From Amphiura filiformis (taxonomy: Eukaryota > Echinodermata > Ophiuroidea > Amphilepidida > Amphiuridae): a DNA stretch of 64,000 nucleotides. How positions within the stretch are numbered: position 1 is the stretch's first letter; each line of letters opens with the position of its first letter. Positions 23,901 to 35,460 of the stretch are shown here, piece after piece. The notes beneath the pieces are model-generated. The model had not been told where the DNA came from, searched no databases, and was given only the letters and a program-made list of their open reading frames with translations. Location: positions 25,425,739 to 25,489,738 of the forward strand of contig NC_092646.1 of NCBI RefSeq assembly GCF_039555335.1. The letters are read 5' to 3'. The position numbers and the translations under genes are program-made.

Positions 23901-26900
23901 AAAAAGATGCAAGTAGTGCACATAACCAAGGAAAATAAATGTTAAAAACTGTTTAATATGTACAACAACATCCAAAATTTAGGGTTAAAAAGACAAAACA
24001 ACCGACGTTTCGGGAGTATAAAAACATCCCTTTACAAGGTAAAAACAAGTAGCACAAGTAACTAGTACTGCAAGATATTAAAAACTTGAATCTTTTGCAG
24101 TTTAATCTTTTTGGCGCAGTATATAATTAGGAAGGAGGTCGACAATTGAGACACAGAATATTATTAAGCTGATTATGTCAAAAAGGAGAAAAATAAACAA
24201 TTACAGTAAAAATTTCAATTGAATGAACACATGTTTCAACAACTGTATGCGATCCAACCGCGATCGTTAATCGCGTATTTCAAACTTCAACGCGAACACA
24301 CGACCTTGGGTACAGTTATTTAAAAATACCAATCACATGGTTGGATTCACTTCTGCCTTACGCACGCAGTCGCACACGCACATTGTACGCAAAAAACATC
24401 ACACTATGCCAGACTTTGTACAGTCTTTGAAATTTCTACTCTAACTACTAATATAGAGATGCGAAAAATTTCAGAAAGGAAAGTGAGTGGAAGGCCCTTA
24501 AAATAAAAGGAATTCAATGGAAAAAAGGAAAAACAAAGTATTGGCAAAACCCAGATAAAATTATTTTACATACCTATCATACAACGTTATGTCTGGTACC
24601 CATATCTTTGAAACAGGAACAGTGTGTCTTTTTATACCATCGTAATGCTTAGGATTCCATGTAAGGAACTCGTCAGTCCATGTCTAGGAAGAAGAAGAGT
24701 TAAGAACAATAACAAGAACAAAAAGAAAGGAGAAGGTTCTGTACATCCGTGTTGGATCCATCCTCTACAATCTGCAGCTTTAACGTTACAATAAATCGCA
24801 CTTACTGCGCAATACTTTTTTTCAACGCATTATTCTACATAATCTACCAGTGTGTCCCTTACAAGCAGGATAGATTTTAAAGGTTTATTGCATTTTGTGA
24901 ATTTTGCCACTTTATATTTCAGTTTTATGTCTTTTATATATATATGGTCAATTCCAGCCAAAGCGGGCCAAAATTCTCTCTGGGGGCCATTTTGAAAATG
25001 TTTTCCTTTTCAATTCTAGACTTACCAAATGAGACGATCATGTCTAGTGAATCATCAGGTGGAAGTGCCATCGGATTGAAAAATAACTTTTCTTGCTAGA
25101 CCAAATAAAGTGTTAAATGCGCATATGCATGTTACCCACGAATTCAAGCATTTTTCACCTGTTGTACGCCATAAAATTTCACTTTCTTTAATATCTTTCA
25201 ATATTTTATGTGTGACTCATATACACTAGAAATCGGTGAAGACTTTGAACGTAAAATAGAATTTTATTACATATATCAACAAAGAAATATTTTGGTTATT
25301 ACAAATTTTAAGAAAGAACCAGGTGTACAGTTAAGATTGTGTCAATTCTTCGAACTCTTTCCAAAGTGGCTGTCATTTAACATTACTGTATTATTTCGAA
25401 AGATTAGAATAAATGCTTCATATAAATATAAAGTTAGATTTTGTATCTCGTCGCAGGATGAGGATCTCGGATGGATTCGTGGGTAACAGCGTCTGGAAAA
25501 TAGCAATTCCTATTAATTTTTTTTAATAAAAATAAAAAATACTTTTCCGTATGTCAATAATTCAGGCTGCAATGGCACTAAAATGAATTTTAATCAAAAT
25601 ACAGACTACATGGAATATTTAGAATGGATCATTATGGCATTTTGGGTATAAAAATTTTGAGAATAATGAAGTTGCCAAATTCAAATAGACAGAGCAAACA
25701 GTTTTATATTATTATTTTAGTAAAATCATTCCATATTTTCATGCAGCAATATTCTATTAACTCGTGTTTGACAGTTCCTATGAACTAAAACACTATCAAT
25801 ACATTGTTAACTATAATTTAAGTAGGGATTCGTGGGTAACCAAAATGTTCGTGGGTAACACATATTTGAAGGTATGTATTGGTAAGCGGCAAAATAGAAA
25901 ATATTACAGAAGGTTGGAAACCACCATGCGGTTATTCCTCCATTGTGTTTCAATGATTCCCGTTTCTCTAACCAATTGCATTTACCCCAAAATGGTAATT
26001 TAGGATAATCAATCAAAACTTCATGATGCAGCTTCAGTATACCTTCAAGAGGACGCTATTAAACAGGACTGTTTTGGAACCTATTGCGCATATTTTCAAA
26101 ATGTTAAGATGCATAAGAAACATATAATTTACAAGTAAATCCTTGGATTCGTGGGTAACGCCGAATTCGTGGGTAAAGCTATAAGTACTATAGTACCGTT
26201 TGGGGTTTGCGTTTCTTAGGTGTATAAACTGTAAGTACTGTCAAAATTATAGCATACCCATGGCTTGAATATGTGCTGATTTAAACTTAAAATAAACAAA
26301 CTCCTTATTTTTCAAGGTTAGCATCTATTCGGGATTCGTGGGTAACAAAAGTTTAAACCGTCGTAGATTATTTTTTAAAGCGGTGAACGTATTTTTACGA
26401 TTTACAATTTTAAGCGCTTGTCAAACTAAATTCAGTGTCCAAAGTCATTAAATGTTAATTTAAGTTATGGCAATTATATTTGCTGGACTCGTCGGTAACA
26501 GTTGATACGTGGGTAACGTCAAATTTGATTTTATGGAATTTTATGGGTAAAACGTATTTGCATAAAATAATCACTTGGACCTCAGAATTATAGAACGAAA
26601 CTTCGTTTCATGATATAGTCATTTATGGCATATTCACTTAACATTTTTCAGAACGATCATTTTATTTTTGATACGCGGGTAACAAAATTATTAGCCAAAT
26701 TGACTTAATGGCCTCTAGAGTCCACAAACTTTGGTGGAATTCAATCGTTTTACATATGATGAGAGATCATGCAAACGTCTTTCTAACGGTAATAATTTCA
26801 TTTTGATTGAAGGACATTCAATGACATATATGGTGCTTTATCTTTGAATTCGTGGGTAACGCCAATTCATTTAAGCTATCATAACTTGTCCCCTGGTATG

Positions 26901-29900
26901 ACTTGCTAGTAAAGGCCTATATGCACAAAGAGAGCACATTGGACGTGACATGATATGCTCCATCAATAACGTGATTTCCTTTATTAATGACATTTTAAAG
27001 TGGAAAGTTAACATAGAGAGAATTTTGTCCCGCTTTCGCTGGAATTTACCATATATATATATATATTTCATCAAATCAGATTTAGATATATGCTTTTCAT
27101 GATAAACCATTAAAATGATAGAGAGATTGTGAAATGCAGTTTGAAACTATACTTAAACTTCTACATCAGCTTCATATTATATTCATAAGATGCATTGAGG
27201 TGGTTCCAAGTTGAGAGGTAATACAGTGTAAAGTAGTATAAAATAGTACAATCAAATGAAGTCTTGTAGAAAAGTCAGAGTAAGCTGATAAAAGTGGGAC
27301 ATATTAAAATTTAGATTACGGTAAATAATTAGATAAATGTGGTGGCAATATGTTTTTATCATGACAAATTGTTGTATAATAAGCGTAAATTAACCAGGTA
27401 ATGTAAAGAGGTTGGTAGTGCAGGCACTTGAAAGGGTCCGTTATGTGTGGTGAATTTGCACTAAATAATAAATATTATGGGATAGGTGGAGAGTGAGAAT
27501 AAAATCAAATTATGTGAATAAAAGACAATCCTGGTATTTTTCTATAACAGGAATGCAGAGAAACAATGCCAAGCATAGTACATAGTATAGTTGTGTTATA
27601 TAGAGTAGTAATAATTTATAGTTAAAGTATTTAATTTAATTACATAACCACATTATGGAAATAATATGCAAACAGCATATAAAACAAAGCATCATATTAT
27701 CTTTTTAGACGCATCAGTGGCTCTGTAAAGTGCCATTGAAATTTTTTCAAAGGATAAGTTTACAGGTTCAGTCGGTTGCTATCTCCCCTGGATTGTCGGG
27801 ACGTCTTTACAGGAGTTGAAGGATGCTCCATCTATACTGACGAAACAAAGGGAAAAGTAGTTCTGGCCTACTTGTTGAGAAGGCTCGGTGATACTTTCTT
27901 TGAAATTTTAATATGGATCTTTTCTTCCATTATTCTATTATCTATTATGCTTGGAAGGTGTTTCTTGTGCAGTTTCAGTTTTCATGCAGAACATGAGAGA
28001 ATGGTGTGGAAAGTGGAAGACTGGGTGCAGCTGTCATCCATTTTAATTTAAAATTAAGATGTTTAGCACGTTTTTCACTAAAGAAGGAATCAAGCTCTTA
28101 AAGCTTTTTATATTTTATATTTAATTTTCCTTAAATCCTCCACTGGTAATTATACTGATATTTATCAATTATATGTACATCTATGCATTACATGTTACAG
28201 GAAAGTAACTGCACTTGTATTGGTAACAAGTCATTTTTGTCAAGTCCAAGTCCGAGTCATTTTTTCTAAGTCACAAGTAAATCAAGTCATTTTGCAAGGT
28301 TGGAAGTCAAGTCACAAAAATAGTCACTCGAGGCGTGACTCGAGTCAAAGTCACACGACTCAAGTCTACAACTCTGTCCAGAAGACATGAAAATGTATGT
28401 TAGATACTTCAATCAATATTTACAGGTGATTGTACGCCATGCATTTGAAGGGAGGGTGCCTGGAAGATGGTTTGAACTAATGTACAAGCACTGCATAGCT
28501 CAAGGTTAAATACCACTAATTATGTATTACACGGGTTTCAATGGGAAAATGCCCAATTTCGGGTGGAATTTTCTCATATTCAGAACTCTCACAGTTCAAT
28601 GCCACTAATATCAGGTGAAACTATATGATTTAGATGCCAAATGATCAAAAAATTCAACATAGGTTGACCTGAGACTTTTCTTGTTTTAACGCACTGAACC
28701 ATAAACACCTTAAAATGACAGTGCGCCCTCGAAGCTGAAAGTTACAATATGATAGGGCGAATATTTACTAAAAACCGAAGCCGTGCGTATGAATTTTGGT
28801 ACTATTACAACAAAAATGTCATATAATGAGAGAAAATGTACCATTTTGAAGCATCAAACTCTAAAAAGTACTTTTTTTGGCTATATAACTTGATCAATTT
28901 CAGCAATTTTAATGCAGTCTTTTATAATGCCATGAAAACAAATAGTTCCTCGTCGTATTTCAATGTATCGACCAGGCCTATTAGTGGTCTTTAACCTCAA
29001 GAGCGTTAAGAGAAACATTGCAGAGAAGCTAACCAAGATAACAATGAATAGCCTGATAGTTAATCCTGTAGACGTTGAAGTTTGTGCTTTGGAACTGCAT
29101 TTCGCAAAGTCTCAAGTTAATATAATTCAATTATTTGATTCTGCTTTAAGCTGCCTTTGCTATATTAAGGAGGATTTTCTTATCATTAATTAACTATTCT
29201 TACTTATTGACAACGAGTTGAGATATTACAAAGAATGTTTTAAAAACCTTACCAGTTTGGACCAGGTCTGTATAGAAAATATTTGTTCGCGAGTATTCTT
29301 TAAAGAGAAATGAAAAAAAAATGAAATTAACATTGAAAATATTTGCCTAAAATATAACGATAGAGACTTTATGATTGCACATGATGCAATCAGTTTATAT
29401 TACAATGTTTATGAAATTAAACACAAAGAATTAAACCAATGTAGAAGTACGTCGTATGGTCATATATAATTGAAATTTTGAGAAAATGGAGCATAATAGC
29501 AAATTAAACAAAGCGAAGAGATTCCTGGTGGTTTTTATCTCATGTTTTTCTTGAATCATTTTGAGTTTAGAAAATGCTGTAGAAAATAAATCAATTATTG
29601 TCATACACTTTCCAACTTTTAGAAACAATTAAAAAAAACTCAAATGCGGATATTTAAGTTGTTATGACAATTGCAATGAAGTAAATATGTCATCACCCTG
29701 TCAATGTTTCCATGCGTGATGATATAAATAAAACTAATGTTGTTGTTGTTTTTTGGTGTGTTTTTTTTTTGTGTGGGTTTTTTAATGCAAATAATGCATT
29801 CGTATCCACAAAAAAAAGTTAATTTTACCACTCACCCTCCCTCTGTGGAAGATTCATGTTGAATCTTTCTCAGAGGGTGTATGAAACTCAAATAGGGCTG

Positions 29901-30234
29901 CCTAATGTGTTAATTCCATTTGCTATTCATACTCCTCCTGTGGAAAATATTGCCAAAATCTTCCACAGGGGATTGTGGATTCAGTTGTTTGTACATTGTG
30001 TAAAATTACTTACGTACCATGGTTAGTAGATTGCGGAATTTCAACCGTATGACGACTTTGGTTGATGTGGAGCTGTTGTGCACAGGACGAAATTCGTTGC
30101 TGTAATCAGCAAATAGGTGCTGGTGCAGTCTTTTGACAGCAACCGTTTGGTTTTGATAAGCATATGCTTCAAGCAAAAAAATGTGTCACACATGTATTGT
30201 CAAAAACATTTATAGTGGAGAAGTTTCTGCATGC

Positions 30235-30274
<40 letters not shown>

Positions 30275-30275
30275 T

Positions 30276-30332
<57 letters not shown>

Positions 30333-30511
30333 GTTAACTATGATTTGCTAAAACAATGATATATTACGTTTGGTAGTGTCAAACAAAAAATGTCATTTAA
30401 ATTAAGACAATTTTAGGTAAAATAGAAAAATAATTACAAATACCTACCATTGTAAAACAGCAATAGAATTATTGTTATTAGTTGGAGACGGCAAATTCCT
30501 TCAAACTTCAT
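20967..30511 (-). CDS. nicotinic acetylcholine receptor alpha-type subunit, copy B (7 exons, intact)
   Basis: Tandem paralogue of the gene at 2.8-16.6 kb, same strand and same exon structure. Exons are 30511-30448, 30166-30018, 29297-29253, 24683-24574, 23824-23600, 22979-22666 and 21505-20967 (1446 nt with stop, 481 residues, no internal stop). The start ATG lies in a hydrophobic signal sequence ending FYNAYA, aligned with copy A. Approximate residue map: signal 1-24, cys-loop C156-C170, loop B W177, loop C Y219 with CC221-222 and F226, TM1 240-262, TM2 270-290, TM3 304-326, short cytoplasmic loop, TM4 440-460, short tail ending EENW. The CC pair and GEK before TM2 mark an alpha-type, probably cation-selective subunit. 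Oddities: loop B reads SWNH rather than SWTY, the second aromatic of loop C is F (Y in copy A), and TM2 position 20' is V. An AATAAA on the minus strand (20774-20769) is a possible poly(A) signal. The family is clear; ligand and orthology to a named subunit are not. Confidence 0.93.
21555..21893. mobile_element. palindromic MITE, AAGGGGGTACTACA ends
   Basis: Starts TAAGGGGGTACTACATCC and ends GTGTAGTACCCCCTTTTA. Inner blocks GATATGTATATTATAGGGGC and its complement lie on either side of the centre. Relatives at 38523-38765 (half) and 53126-53397. Intron 6 of nAChR copy B; absent from copy A intron 6. Confidence 0.8.
21996..22382. mobile_element. CCCAGCAAACAC-family MITE (shorter copy)
   Basis: Same ends and internal AACGTTTT blocks as 11490-12181. 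The right end has TTATTTGCTGGG. Intron 6 of nAChR copy B. Confidence 0.75.
23995..24055 (-). ncRNA. hammerhead-like relic
   Basis: On the minus strand, GGGA...TCCC (stem II) is followed by CGAAACGTCGG as in element hammerheads, with ACC upstream able to pair with GGT. The position of the CUGANGA core reads TTGTAAA, so the catalytic core is lost. Probably a remnant of a Penelope-like 3' end in nAChR copy B intron 4. Confidence 0.35.
24936..27065. mobile_element. 2.1-kb TIR element with recurring TTCGTGGGTAAC motif
   Basis: Inverted ends read ATATGGTCAATTCCAGC with AAAGCGGGCCAAAATTCTCT (left) and the same with three or four changes (right, inverted), inside TA-rich flanks. Inside, GATTCGTGGGTAAC variants occur once inverted (25131-25145) and ten times forward (ending at 25487, 25840, 25859, 26159, 26176, 26346, 26499, 26517, 26683 and 26860). 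Many intervals are near 170-187 bases, pointing to a decayed tandem repeat. No transposase frame. Intron 3 of nAChR copy B. Confidence 0.7.
27066..28229. other. intronic sequence, no recognised feature
   Basis: AT-rich part of nAChR copy B intron 3. A 91-codon plus-strand frame (27776-28051) shows a hydrophobic stretch but no family motif and is treated as chance. Confidence 0.4.
28230..28376. repeat. AAGTC/GAGTC low-complexity repeat
   Basis: Runs of AAGTC, GAGTC and AAGTCAC at irregular spacing, with the palindrome GTCACTCGAGGCGTGACTCG. Related in style to the GAGTCC arrays at 53828-54030 and 55918-56072. Confidence 0.65.
28377..29252. other. intronic sequence, no recognised feature
   Basis: Intron 3 of nAChR copy B. 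Near its end, TTTTCTTATCATTAATTAACT precedes exon 3 and is shared with copy A at 15330-15350, showing conserved paralogous intron sequence. Confidence 0.4.
29835..29990. mobile_element. MITE, same family as 59413-59690 (internally deleted)
   Basis: Starts CCCTCCCTCTGTGGAAGATT and ends AATCTTCCACAGGGGATTGT, with CTGCCTAATGTG inside as in the longer copy. Intron 2 of nAChR copy B. Confidence 0.7.
30234..30331 (+). repeat. (GAT)n microsatellite
   Basis: About 30 GAT units, interrupted once by GTTG near 30274. A shorter diverged TGA/ATA-rich counterpart occupies the same place in nAChR copy A (16340-16400). Confidence 0.95.
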
Positions 30512-31000
30512 AGTTCTGATGAATGGCAATACTATTTCAAGCCATATCATTGTATACATAGGCATGCAGTTATCATCATTTTTATGTGTTTCAGACTTGG
30601 GTTGTTAGAGTTTAGCGATTGAGATCTGACCTGATTTGGATCGTTTCTTTATCATTTTGAGGAAAAAGCGAGCCAGTCAATTTGTTAAAAATAATCGCTC
30701 ACGTATGAATTATAAACTCTGTTCAATTGAAACCTGGTTATTAATGTTTCAACACCGGCAACATCGTCGCTAAGGACCTTTCCAGAATAGCAAAAGGAAG
30801 CCGTTGACAATGGCAACCGAAATAACAACAAAACAAATAATTTAGTACTCTAATGGAAGCAATAAAAAGCAGATGCATTAATTTGATTTAACAAGTGAAC
30901 TTTTTATCATGCAATGTATTTCTTTGTCATCATTCAAAATTTATTCATCTAGGAAGACACTAATTCTATCTGAAGCAATATAAGTCAAATTATGCAAAGG
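30512..31000 (-). promoter_or_regulatory. upstream region of nAChR copy B conserved with copy A
   Basis: Counterpart of 16561-17030. The conserved blocks keep the same order and similar spacing. Homology continues patchily to about 31110 (TATTATACCCAAGAGCTA, also at 19747-19764), so the duplicated unit reached past the promoter before a 2.2-kb element separated the two parts in copy A. Confidence 0.45.
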
Positions 31001-31739
31001 CATGAAATAAATCTTCCCTTATGCCATGCTTTTCTTTGTCATATGTTGCATTCATACCTATTGTATATACATGTACAAGTAATAATTATCTTAATTGTAT
31101 ATTATACCCAAGAGCTAATTTTCTTTTTTGCTTACTTTAAATTTGGCCAATTTTGATTTTCATTAAATAATAATTATGATGATAATAATAATAATAACTA
31201 GAGTGCCTTATTTGCACAAAAATATGGCTATACCCACATGTTATCAGTGCACAAACTTAATAGTCCTGAAAGTGTTTTATTTGATGAGAATCACTGGGCC
31301 CTTATGTTGGGCCCCTAATTTGTAACATTAAAAGGTACATTAAAAGGTACAAGGTACATGGATTTTACTTGTTACGTTTTACTCACATCAGCAAATTCCA
31401 CAGAAAGTAAATATTAAAGGCTAAGCACGTTGGATCAAGTATAAATCCCCCATGAACATCTGCTTCACGAAAACATTGCAAAAATATGAAAATACCTTTT
31501 TTATTACCATAATGAAACTTTCAATTAGCCATCAATTAGCCTTTCAATTGAACATCCAATACCCAACACTAGAACACACGTGGTTCAATGCCAAATGATA
31601 GTGAAATTTAATTTTAAGACAAATGATTTATTTTTTGACAGCAATGATATACATTTTTAAATTAACAGTCGCTAGTCATGAAGTCATGCAGATCCGCATG
31701 GTAATTTTTGCATCTAGAATTTAAAACTATACTAGAAAT
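31001..31739. other. 5' flank of nAChR copy B
   Basis: Contains short blocks homologous to 17430-17490 and 19700-19780 (the split upstream region of copy A). One diverged GGGCCC-type unit lies at 31200-31320. No gene recognised. Confidence 0.45.
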
Positions 31740-31900
31740 TTCAATTGAATGAACACAGCTTTCAACAGCTATACGCGATCCGACCGCGATCGTATTAAAA
31801 GCTAAATTAAACGCACAACCTTGGATACAATAATTAAAATACTGACCAGTCACGATCACGAGTGCGTTGGCATGGTTGGATTCACTTTCATGTCACGCAT
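31740..31900. repeat. orphan copy of nAChR intron 4 sequence
   Basis: TATACGCGATCCGACCGCGATCG, read in two parts, then CACAACCTTGGATACAATAA and GGTTGGATTCAC match intron 4 of copy B (24240-24350) and copy A (8815-8910). No exon sequence is beside it. It could be a remnant of a third receptor copy or a small dispersed repeat. Confidence 0.5.
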
Positions 31901-32220
31901 GCACAGTTGCAAGTACACTGGTGTTCAAGGTCAAAGGCCATTTGAGGTCAACTTGTATTTTGTACTTGTATATTTTAACAAAATGCAAAAATTATGTTTC
32001 ACATGAATATTTACTATCTGTAGTATCCACTAGCCATATCTTCGGACGACCTATCTGGGACCGCCGTCCCTATTTTGGGGGGTTGGTCGGGAAGAAGTGC
32101 AGCAAAAAGCACCCATTTATGGTGATATTTCATTTTCATTCCAGGTAAAAGAGCAGAAATTTTATTTTCACATACTTTTTATTCCACAAAAATCGCACTT
32201 ACGGTTCCCAAGAAATTTGA

Positions 32221-32830
32221 AGTGAAGTTAAAGAGGATCTTCGGACAGCACCAGATCCCGGTCTCATTAAAACCCTGCAACACTCTGAGACAAAAGTTAG
32301 TCCATCCGAAGTATAAGATCCCGCAACGCAAACAAAGCAACATTGTTTATGCGATTAACTGCCAGGATTCGGACTGTGAGAACTACTACATAGGGGAGAC
32401 AAAACAACCTCTCCACAAGCGCATGTATCAACATCGTCCCCCTAGTTCAACAGGACTCAATGACTCTGCGGTATACACGCACCTCAAAAGCAGCCAAACA
32501 CAACTTTGAGGACAAGGACGTTATTGTGCTTGATAAAGAACACAGGTGGTATGAAAGAGGGGTGAAAGAAGCTATATATGTTCGCAGGGAGAGCCAACCT
32601 TGAATCGCGGAGGGGGACTAAGCCACAACTTGTCCAAGAGTTACGAACCGACCATCAGGAAGATCCCTCGACGACTCTCGTGTGACGTCACTTCTACCAT
32701 CGTGACGTCACAGGTCAAGAATACAGAGCCAATTCAAGATCACTCGGCCTGATGATGCGTCATGGATATGACGTGATACCGTAGCCATCATAAATAGTAA
32801 GTCCAGTTGAATAGAATTATAATTTAGTCA
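32221..32830 (+). mobile_element. Penelope-like element 3' fragment (GIY-YIG endonuclease end)
   Basis: Plus-strand frames give NTLRQKLVHPKYKIP, then the GIY-YIG block NIVYAINCQDSDCENYYIGE, TKQPLHKRMYQH, EHRWYERGVKEAIYVRRE and LNRGGGLSHNLS, ending at TGA 32750-32752. Two frameshifts (near 32500 and 32600) mark it as dead, and it is 5' truncated at about 32221. The 3' tail TACCTGGATGATTGATGAT ends near 32860. It is a different family from the 4.2-6.4 kb element. Confidence 0.85.
32745..32790 (+). ncRNA. possible degenerate hammerhead after the Penelope-like ORF
   Basis: CTGATGA is followed by a strong hairpin (CGTCAT-GGAT-ATGACG) and then GATAC where a hammerhead needs GAAAC. The core is one base off and stem I is not obvious, so activity is doubtful. 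Confidence 0.3.
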
Positions 32831-33266
32831 ACTATTTGATCTACCTGGATGATTGATGATATTCATAAAAAAAAAAATTTAGTTGACAGCTTTTACGTGA
32901 ACTTGCTGCTTGACGCTGCACATAATATTAATTTTCAAAATAGAACCAATCTAGTATTTATTAATGCGCGTAAGCCTTTCCCTGGAAACTGTCCTTTTCT
33001 TGTTACGTTGATATTTAGTTTGGAAAGAATGAATTGGAATATCCGTGATGTATTTATATCACTTATATATAATATAAATAATAAGATATATTTTAAATGT
33101 TGAGTTTTAAACTTTAAAAATAACATAATTATTATCTACTGTAGAAAGCAAAATTAAACTTCTTGAATTTTTTCAGATATTGGCGTATATCATCGTAAGG
33201 ACAACTTGTTTGCTTCTAAGAATATTTTACACGATTGGTCACACGATTAAGTATATTTAAGAAATA

Positions 33267-33418
33267 AAGGGTAATGCATTATCCTTTACACCCAAATAAT
33301 GTGTCCGAGGCAGTAAAAACGTAAATAATGGGTGAGGCTGCGCCTCACCCATTATTTAAACGTTTTACTGCCGAGGACACATTATTTGCGTGTAAAGGAT
33401 AATGCTGCACCCTTTATT
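33267..33418. mobile_element. hairpin MITE nested in the left arm
   Basis: GGTAATGCATTATCCTTTAC and AATAATGTGTCCGAGG return inverted as CCGAGGACACATTATTTG and GTAAAGGATAATGC, with AATGGGTGAGGCTGCGCCTC at the centre. Confidence 0.75.
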
Positions 33419-33818
33419 TCTATTCTATTACCAGGAAATAGTGCGATTTAAAGAGAAAATATCATTTTTTGGCACAAATATTTTAAGTTGTTTACTTCAA
33501 GGTGGTGCGAGTACGCGTAAGTGACAGCGCGTATCGCAGAAATATTGCACGCGTAACCAAGCGTGATGCTGTGCGTAGAATGTGTTACGGCGCTCGACCC
33601 ATTATTGCAGAATAATGGGCTCTCACGTGACGCGTTTCAACAAATCACAGTGCGCGATTTTGAATAATGGGTCGTGGAGGTAATAGAATGTAAATTACAA
33701 ACATGTTAACCAAATGGCTCGTTAGACAACCATTTTAATTCTTTTTGCCATAACTAAACATCCACATAAATTATATAGATTTTGAAAGTGCATGTCTCTG
33801 TTTTCAATGTCATTTTAG

Positions 33819-34037
33819 GGAACAAACCAAAAGATCGATGACGTCCTTTAAACGTAACTGGTTTCATTTCTCAGCCGACCCTCTCCCTCCCTGCCAAATT
33901 TTGACATAATAATAATAATGACACATTTTTTCAGACCGTTGTTTTTGTACAAACGTAATCGAGTATTTTTACCCCCTCCCTCCTAAACGAAACCAGTTAC
34001 GTTTATAGGACGTCATCGATCTTTTGGTTTGTTCCCT
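33819..34037. mobile_element. hairpin MITE nested in the left arm
   Basis: AGGGAACAAACCAAAAGATC with GATGACGTCCT and AACGTAACTGGTTTC returns inverted and ends GATCTTTTGGTTTGTTCCCT. It interrupts arm sequence that is continuous at about 43005 in the right arm. Confidence 0.8.
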
Positions 34038-34620
34038 TAGAGCCTAGCTACAGCGCGATGAAAGTACACATCTGGTTCAATAATATGTCAAATTAACGTG
34101 GTGTGTTTTATAAAATGTTAATAAGAAAAGTTTTAGAATTGTTTGGAGTTATTTAGAATGGTAGGTTTCATTTAAAATATAAATCCATTTAATTGACTTG
34201 TCATTATTTTTACTTAGCTACAGCTCGATAAAAGTACACATCTGGTTCATTAATGTCACGTTAACGGTATGTTAATCAATATGTTTAAACGAATAAATAT
34301 TTTGCAAAATTGCATTAAAAAAGCACAAATGGGGCTAAAATTTCATATGATTACAATCTTTGTAAAATAGCTTTATTTAGAAGGGTAGGTTTTCATTTAA
34401 AACCTCAAACCATTTACGTTTTTTCCCTACAAGTAGCTGCAGCTCGATGAAAGTACACAGCTGGTTTAATGATATCAACTTAAACGGTGTTATATTAATT
34501 AAAAATTGTAATCAGACACAAAAACGCATACAAACTCTACATACAAAGTTGTATAAGGTGCCTACATTGGCTTAAAATATCAGACAATGGTATTAATTTT
34601 CAAAAAGATTTAACACATTG
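34038..34620 (+). repeat. subterminal tandem repeat array, left arm
   Basis: Three diverged units beginning near 34046, 34216 and 34434 each start AGCTRCAGCNCGATRAAAG, then GTACACAKCTGGTT, and carry a GTTAACGGTRT block. Unit length is about 180-220 bases. The same units run in reverse at 41100-41250, 42240-42530 and 42960-43010. Confidence 0.75.
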
Positions 34621-34769
34621 TTAATGAACTAAATGTCTATAGTCTTTATTTAACACATTGTTAATGAACTAAATGTCTATATAGTCTTTAAATACTAAGA
34701 TGTTCAGTTCAGAAACATGCAAAAAAAACCCCAAAAATTTGATGAAAGTGTTTAATTTAATATTATTTA

Positions 34770-35460
34770 CTTCTTAGTACCATGACTGTGTAAACACCAA
34801 GAAGAGAATTAACGCATTTCAAGTATAAAAGATATGTGTTTAAAGTGTACCCCCTGGTTAAGCCCTTATAATAATTTAACAAAAACCCAAACAAAATAAT
34901 ACCTTATCATCAGTGCTCCTATGCCCTCCCCTGTAAAGTTGGCCCGCTGAAAACAACAAATTGGGCGCGGAGCCAGCGATAATAATTATGGTAATTATCA
35001 ATTCAATTTAAATTTCGCGACTTCAACAGACTCTCACAGTGTGCGGCTTTCTTGGAATAAGCGTGAAGCACGCGGAAAGTTTTTTTTTACTAATTACTAT
35101 GATAAGTAGTGCTTTGTTTGCAAATAAATAAAATATGCTCACTGCACGGATTTTTATTCTCACTGCACGAACGTACCAGGAGGCACGTTGAATTAGCCTC
35201 TGCCAATGATATTTCAAAATAAGAGTTTCAGATGTATCCCGTTTTCCAAAAAAAAAATCATGCTCATTGGTAGTAATATGACTCTTATATCATACCCTGG
35301 TATCTCCTTTATATAGAACACACATATGTCAGCTTTATTTGTCTCAATATTTGAGTGCAAATCCCGTGCAAATCCAAAGGTCATAATACCTTTCGATACG
35401 CCTTAAATTAATTTGCACATGCATGATGAAACTGGACCTAATTTTAACAGCCTGCGTGTG
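34770..35460. other. no recognised feature
   Basis: AT-rich sequence between the left arm and the transporter pseudogene. No convincing coding sequence. Confidence 0.4.

Noticed and set aside
27776-28051. 91-codon plus-strand frame with a hydrophobic stretch
   Set aside because: It lies in an intron of receptor copy B, lacks motifs and has no splice or promoter support.
28430-28507. Short plus-strand stretch reading VIVRHAFEGRVPGRWFEL after a TTTACAG
   Set aside because: Protein-like in composition but under 30 codons, with no partner exon; chance cannot be excluded.
30234-30331. Coding poly-Asp/Met tract
   Set aside because: The GAT run has no surrounding reading frame and aligns with a short microsatellite in the paralogous place of copy A.
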